Below are positions 6,276 through 9,210 of a stretch of DNA of 9,210 nucleotides, in pieces. The position numbers and the translations under genes are program-made. This stretch comes from Treponema sp. (GTDB lineage: Bacteria; Spirochaetota; Spirochaetia; Treponematales; Breznakiellaceae): contig JAISRD010000155.1 in NCBI GenBank assembly GCA_031273835.1, positions 1 through 9,210 on the forward strand, in the 5' to 3' direction. Numbering within the stretch: the first letter of the stretch is position 1; the number at the start of each line of letters is the position of its first letter. The notes under the pieces were generated by a model. The model was not told where the DNA came from, ran no database searches, and was given only the letters and a program-made list of their open reading frames with translations.

Positions 6276-7130
6276 GTGGTAAAGGGTATCTATACCGCCG
6301 CCAGCGGAATGCGGGCCCAGCAGTGGAAGCTCGACGCGGTGGCAAATAATCTGGCAAATGTAAACACCGACGGCTATAAGCGGGACCAAGTCTCGTTCAA
6401 GGCCAATCCTGAAATGCTGCTCCGCCGTCTCGACGACGACGGGGTCTGGCGTCATCCCTTCGGTTCCGCCGACGCGATGCCCGTCATAGGGAGGCTGGGA
6501 ACCGGGGTGGAGCTTAATGAACTATACGTGGTCCATTCCCAGGGGGCCTTTAAGGAAACGGAAAGCGATTACGACGCGGCCCTTTCGGGGAAGGGTTTTT
6601 TTTCCGTGGACACCCCCTACGGTGAGCGTTATACCCGGAACGGCTCGTTCCAGCTTGGCAAGGAGGGGTACCTGGAGACAAAAGAGGGCTATCCCGTCCT
6701 GGGCTTAAACGGCCCTATCCGGGTCCAGGCGAATAACTTCAAAATAGACAAGGAAGGAAACGTCTGGATCAACGCGGAATACGCCGATGATCCGGAAACC
6801 ATGGTTTCCCGGCAGGATAATGAATGGGGTCAGGCGGCGCTGCTGGATACCCTCAAGCTGGTGGGTTTTGAGCGGGAGCGGTATTTACAAAAAATGGGTT
6901 CCAGTTTTTACCGGGCCAATGAAAGATCGGGGGAACCTGAGATCCTTGAACCTGAGGGAAGGCCGGAAGTCCACCAGGGTTTTATCGAGGCGGCCAATGT
7001 GGACCCGGTGGTCGAGATGGTTCAGATGATCGAAGTGAACCGGGCCTACGAGGCGAATCAAAAGGTAATACAGAGCCACGATTCCCTTCTGGGAACCCTG
7101 ATCAATCAATACGCCAGGTATAACGGCTAG
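6276..7130 (+). CDS. flgF: Flagellar proximal rod protein FlgF
   Basis: Structural protein of the flagellar rod, which in spirochaetes drives periplasmic flagella. It is exported by the flagellar type III apparatus, so it has no signal peptide. The 284-residue product (GTG start) opens with the rod/hook N-terminal motif GIYTAASGM...VANNLANVNTDGYKR (about residues 4-36). A central domain follows with ALSGKGFFSVDTPYGERYTRNGSF. It ends with the C-terminal rod motif, NVDPVVEMVQMIEVNRAYEANQ, near residues 245-266. The heptad-rich termini form the helical core of the rod. It lacks the FlgG L-stretch and is a little longer than E. coli FlgF (251 aa), with an acidic segment RRLDDDGVWRHPFGSADAMP after the first helix. 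The stop codon overlaps the flgG ribosome-binding site. Many annotations would call this gene flgG or flgG-1; FlgF is chosen from its order before a true FlgG. Confidence 0.88.
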   Translation: MVKGIYTAASGMRAQQWKLDAVANNLANVNTDGYKRDQVSFKANPEMLLRRLDDDGVWRHPFGSADAMPVIGRLGTGVELNELYVVHSQGAFKETESDYDAALSGKGFFSVDTPYGERYTRNGSFQLGKEGYLETKEGYPVLGLNGPIRVQANNFKIDKEGNVWINAEYADDPETMVSRQDNEWGQAALLDTLKLVGFERERYLQKMGSSFYRANERSGEPEILEPEGRPEVHQGFIEAANVDPVVEMVQMIEVNRAYEANQKVIQSHDSLLGTLINQYARYNG

Positions 7131-7141
7131 GAGGAGCGTCT

Positions 7142-7942
7142 ATGGTTAGGAGTTTATGGACCGGAGCGTCCGGCATGATAGGACAGCAGAACAACATCGA
7201 TACAATTTCCAACAATCTGGCCAACGTCAATACCTCGGGGTATAAAAAGGTAAGGGCCGATTTTGAGGATCTGATTTACCAGACCGTGCGTACCGCCGGC
7301 ACTCCGGCGACGGAGGACACGGTGGTGCCCGTGGGGGTACAGATGGGCCACGGCGTAAAGCTTGCCGATACCCAGCGTATTTTCAGCCAGGGCTCCCTCC
7401 AGGATACGGGGGTCCCCACCGACATGGCCATCGCCGGGGACGGCTTTTTCCGGGTCCAGCTTCAGGACGGAAGCTACGCCTATACCAGGAACGGCGCCTT
7501 CAAGGTTGACGAGACGGGCCGCATGGTTACCTCCGAAGGCTACTGGGTGCTCCCCGATATTGTGATGCCCGAAAATTTTCTTCCCGAAAGCATCACCGTC
7601 TCAAAGGACGGCAGGGTGGGGGTAAAGGTTCCCGAGATAAATCCCGACGAACCTATACCGGTGGGGCAGATAGAGCTCTACCGCTTTCCCAATCCGGTGG
7701 GCCTTACCGCCCTGGGAGAAAACCTTTTTAAGGTAACCAGCGCGTCGGGGGACCCCATACCGGGCCGTCCCAATGAACTCGGCATGGGCCAGATCATCCA
7801 CCGGACCCTGGAGATGTCCAATGTTTCGGTGGTCCGGGAGATGGTGGATCTGATTGTGGCCCAGCGGGCCTATGAATTTAATTCCCGTACCATACAGACC
7901 TCGGACAATATGCTCGGTACGGCCACGAGCCTCAAGAGATAA
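7142..7942 (+). CDS. flgG: Flagellar distal rod protein FlgG
   Basis: Forms the distal rod that joins the basal body to the hook. The 266-residue product matches Salmonella FlgG in length (260) and features: N-terminal MVRSLWTGASGM and NNLANVNTSGYKK; an L-stretch at about residues 46-66 (YQTVRTAGTPATEDTVVPVG) which distinguishes FlgG from the curved hook protein FlgE and helps keep the rod straight; then GDGFFRVQLQDGSYAYTRNGAF, GYWVLPDIVMP and the C-terminal motif MVDLIVAQRAYEFNSRTIQTSD. AGGAGGAG at 7129-7136 precedes ATG 7142 by five bases and overlaps the flgF stop, indicating tight co-translation in the order flgF-flgG-flgJ. All diagnostic blocks are present and no damage is seen. Confidence 0.95.
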   Translation: MVRSLWTGASGMIGQQNNIDTISNNLANVNTSGYKKVRADFEDLIYQTVRTAGTPATEDTVVPVGVQMGHGVKLADTQRIFSQGSLQDTGVPTDMAIAGDGFFRVQLQDGSYAYTRNGAFKVDETGRMVTSEGYWVLPDIVMPENFLPESITVSKDGRVGVKVPEINPDEPIPVGQIELYRFPNPVGLTALGENLFKVTSASGDPIPGRPNELGMGQIIHRTLEMSNVSVVREMVDLIVAQRAYEFNSRTIQTSDNMLGTATSLKR

Positions 7943-7954
7943 CGGAGGCCCCCG

Positions 7955-8350
7955 ATGGCAGGCATAAGCGGAATTTCCGCCGTTGACAGGAGTTACATTC
8001 CCCTGTCGGGAACCCCCGCCGGGGGTGGCAGGGACTTTGCCTCCGTCCTGGAAAGGGCCCGGAAAGAGGGGGATCCCCTTTCCCCGCAGGGTAAGGACGA
8101 CCCTCAATTCGACAGGGCCCTTTATGAACAGTGCGAGGCCCTGGAAACCTTTCTGGTCAAGAACATGCTTTCCCAGATGCGTAAGACCGTGATAAAGACA
8201 AACCTGATCGATACGGGCTTTGCCGGGGAAGTATACGAGGACATGCTCTGGGACGAATATGCCAAAGAGTATACCAGGAAGGCGGATTTCGGCTTCGCCG
8301 AATTGGCCTACCGCGAGCTGCGGGGAAAGCGGGGCGGATTTGAGATTTAA
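7955..8350 (+). CDS. flgJ: Rod-binding protein FlgJ, single-domain form
   Basis: Scaffold or cap for rod assembly. The 131-residue product contains only the N-terminal rod-binding domain of FlgJ (about residues 57-121: LYEQCEALETFLVKNMLSQM, LIDTGFAGEVYEDMLWDEYA, FGFAELAYREL). The peptidoglycan hydrolase half found in the roughly 313-residue enteric FlgJ is absent, and the stop is a clean TAA with a new Shine-Dalgarno and gene soon after, so this is a natural short form and not a truncation. Residues 1-50 are Gly/Pro/Ser-rich and probably disordered. GGAGG at 7944-7948 precedes the ATG by six bases, and the gene begins 12 bases after flgG. The wall-cutting step for rod passage must be done by a separate enzyme outside the window (inference). 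Confidence 0.9.
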   Translation: MAGISGISAVDRSYIPLSGTPAGGGRDFASVLERARKEGDPLSPQGKDDPQFDRALYEQCEALETFLVKNMLSQMRKTVIKTNLIDTGFAGEVYEDMLWDEYAKEYTRKADFGFAELAYRELRGKRGGFEI

Positions 8351-8364
8351 GCCGCTTGCCGGCT

Positions 8365-8370
8365 AAGGAG
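8365..8370 (+). promoter_or_regulatory. Shine-Dalgarno of the GH13_18 gene
   Basis: AAGGAG is seven bases before ATG 8378. It supports that start over the ATG at 8374, whose frame stops after four codons (Met-Tyr-Gly-Ala-stop). Confidence 0.8.
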
Positions 8371-8377
8371 CGGATGT

Positions 8378-9210
8378 ATGGAGCGTGATCCTTTCAGGGC
8401 GATCCTGTCGTTTCTCTACGGGGAAAAAGAGGCCGGGGACCTGGTCCCCCAACTGCTGGAAATACTGGAACAGGCCAGGCCCGCCTCTGCGGGAAGCGCC
8501 CAAAGGGAGCCCCCCTTTTCCCACCGGGACGCGTTCCTTATAAGTTACGCCGACATGCTTTCCCCCCCGGAAGCGCCCGGAAAAGAACCCGGCCCCGGAG
8601 AGACGGGCCTTTCGAGGCTCGGGGGCTTTCTTAAAAGAAGGAATTCCGGCGTTTTTAGTTACCTTCACATTCTGCCCTTTCACCCCTATTCTTCCGACGA
8701 CGGCTTTTCGGTTATCGATTACCGGAAGGTGGACCCCCGTTACGGCGCCTGGGAGGATCTGGAAAAACTCGCCCGGCTGCCGGGGGTTGACGGCAATTTG
8801 AAGCTCGCCTTTGACTTTGTGATTAACCACGGCAGCGTTCAAAGCCCCTGGTTTAAGGCCTTCCTCGCGGGGGAGGAAAAATACTCCCGCTGGTATATCA
8901 CCAGGCCTGAAAACTACGACTGCCGCGGGGTAACCCGCCCCCGGACCCTCCCCCTCCTGACGGCCTTTACCCGGCGTTCCGGGGACGGGAGGGAAGAAAA
9001 GATCCATGTGTGGACCACCTTCAGCGCCGATCAGGCGGATTATGATTTTTCCAACCCCCAGGTGCTGCTCGAATTTGTCAGGATCTTCCTCGAATACGCC
9101 GAACGGGGCGCGGGGATTGTACGGCTCGACGCGATTGCCTATCTCTGGAAGGAGGACGGCCATTCCTGCGTACACCACCCGAAGACCCACGCCGTGGTAA
9201 AACTGTTCAG
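8378..9210 (+). CDS. GH13 subfamily 18 sugar phosphorylase (sucrose / glucosylglycerate phosphorylase type), 3' end missing
   Basis: Predicted cytoplasmic alpha-glucoside phosphorylase that splits its substrate with phosphate, releasing glucose 1-phosphate. The first 277 codons are in the window and stay open to the edge. Residues about 50-60 (RDAFLISYADM) resemble the ITYGDQ-like entry of this subfamily. They are followed by ILPFHPYSSDDGFSVIDYR (98-116), the sucrose-phosphorylase hallmark; AFDFVINHGS (144-153), the DxVxNH motif; VTRPRTLPLLTAF; VWTTFSADQADYDFSNPQVL; and VRLDAIAYLWKEDG with nucleophile Asp 251, then SCVHHPKTHAVVKL. The RPR-LPLLT and TTFSxDQ blocks, and the Ile-Ala-Tyr-Leu-Trp-Lys-Glu after the nucleophile, look more like the YcjM/glucosylglycerate phosphorylase group than bifidobacterial sucrose phosphorylase. 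The acid/base Glu and acceptor-site loops lie beyond the window, so the substrate cannot be settled. It starts 27 bases after flgJ on the same strand with its own Shine-Dalgarno and no visible terminator between, so it may be co-transcribed with the flagellar genes. Confidence 0.9.
   Translation, partial: MERDPFRAILSFLYGEKEAGDLVPQLLEILEQARPASAGSAQREPPFSHRDAFLISYADMLSPPEAPGKEPGPGETGLSRLGGFLKRRNSGVFSYLHILPFHPYSSDDGFSVIDYRKVDPRYGAWEDLEKLARLPGVDGNLKLAFDFVINHGSVQSPWFKAFLAGEEKYSRWYITRPENYDCRGVTRPRTLPLLTAFTRRSGDGREEKIHVWTTFSADQADYDFSNPQVLLEFVRIFLEYAERGAGIVRLDAIAYLWKEDGHSCVHHPKTHAVVKLF

Noticed and set aside
6596..6603. Run of eight T in flgF as a phase-variation site
   Set aside because: It simply encodes Gly-Phe-Phe-Ser in the conserved GKGFFSV block and the frame is intact. 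A single homopolymer of this size is not enough evidence.
8374..8385. ATG at 8374 as a start or a tiny leader peptide
   Set aside because: It stops after four codons (Met-Tyr-Gly-Ala), too short to call; the adjacent ATG 8378 begins the real gene.
8363..9190. 275-codon antisense frame opposite the GH13 gene
   Set aside because: The plus-strand frame has conserved GH13_18 motifs with the catalytic Asp; the minus-strand product has none.
1..9210. CRISPR array, insertion sequence, attachment site, tRNA or rRNA
   Set aside because: No regularly spaced long repeats, transposase motifs, terminal inverted repeats or tRNA-like cloverleaf with CCA end were seen on either strand.

Overview
The window looks like a chromosomal segment of a GC-rich spirochaete, most likely a member of the Treponematales with a sizeable biosynthetic gene set (free-living or gut type rather than the host-dependent T. 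pallidum type). This rests on three things: the flgF-flgG-flgJ(short) rod cluster, a class III adenylate cyclase with N-terminal sensory domains and a helical C-terminal tail, and a GH13_18 sugar phosphorylase. The taxon is an inference from recalled protein families; no search was run.

Left part (1-3067): a 5'-truncated plus-strand gene encodes a receiver (REC) - GAF-like - class III adenylate cyclase protein. It converges on argA, a complete two-domain N-acetylglutamate synthase on the minus strand. The 61 bp between their stop codons hold at most a weak terminator for the cyclase.

Middle (3068-6117): argA and lon are transcribed divergently from a 195-bp intergenic region with an AT-rich core, candidate promoters on both strands and three 20-22-bp-spaced copies of a short motif. 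argA has no visible Shine-Dalgarno, and a promoter-like pair is placed so that transcription would begin about one base before its ATG. Lon is complete, with Walker A, Walker B and the Ser/Lys dyad intact, and has an extra segment of about 25 residues just before its AAA+ domain. Five bases after the lon stop begins a 133-residue protein of unknown function.

Right part (6118-9210): a 158-bp leader region with a sigma28-like promoter candidate and a hairpin precedes flgF, flgG and a short flgJ. These three are tightly spaced, each with a strong Shine-Dalgarno, and encode the proximal and distal flagellar rod proteins and the rod-binding protein. A GH13_18 sucrose/glucosylglycerate-phosphorylase-type gene follows 27 bp later and runs off the right edge.

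Every gene here has a recognisable family except the small protein after lon. I see no CRISPR array, insertion sequence, tRNA or rRNA, and no sign of a wholly new system. The items most worth following are the regulatory regions of argA/lon and flgF, the Lon insertion, the Lon-linked small protein, and the REC-controlled cyclase.
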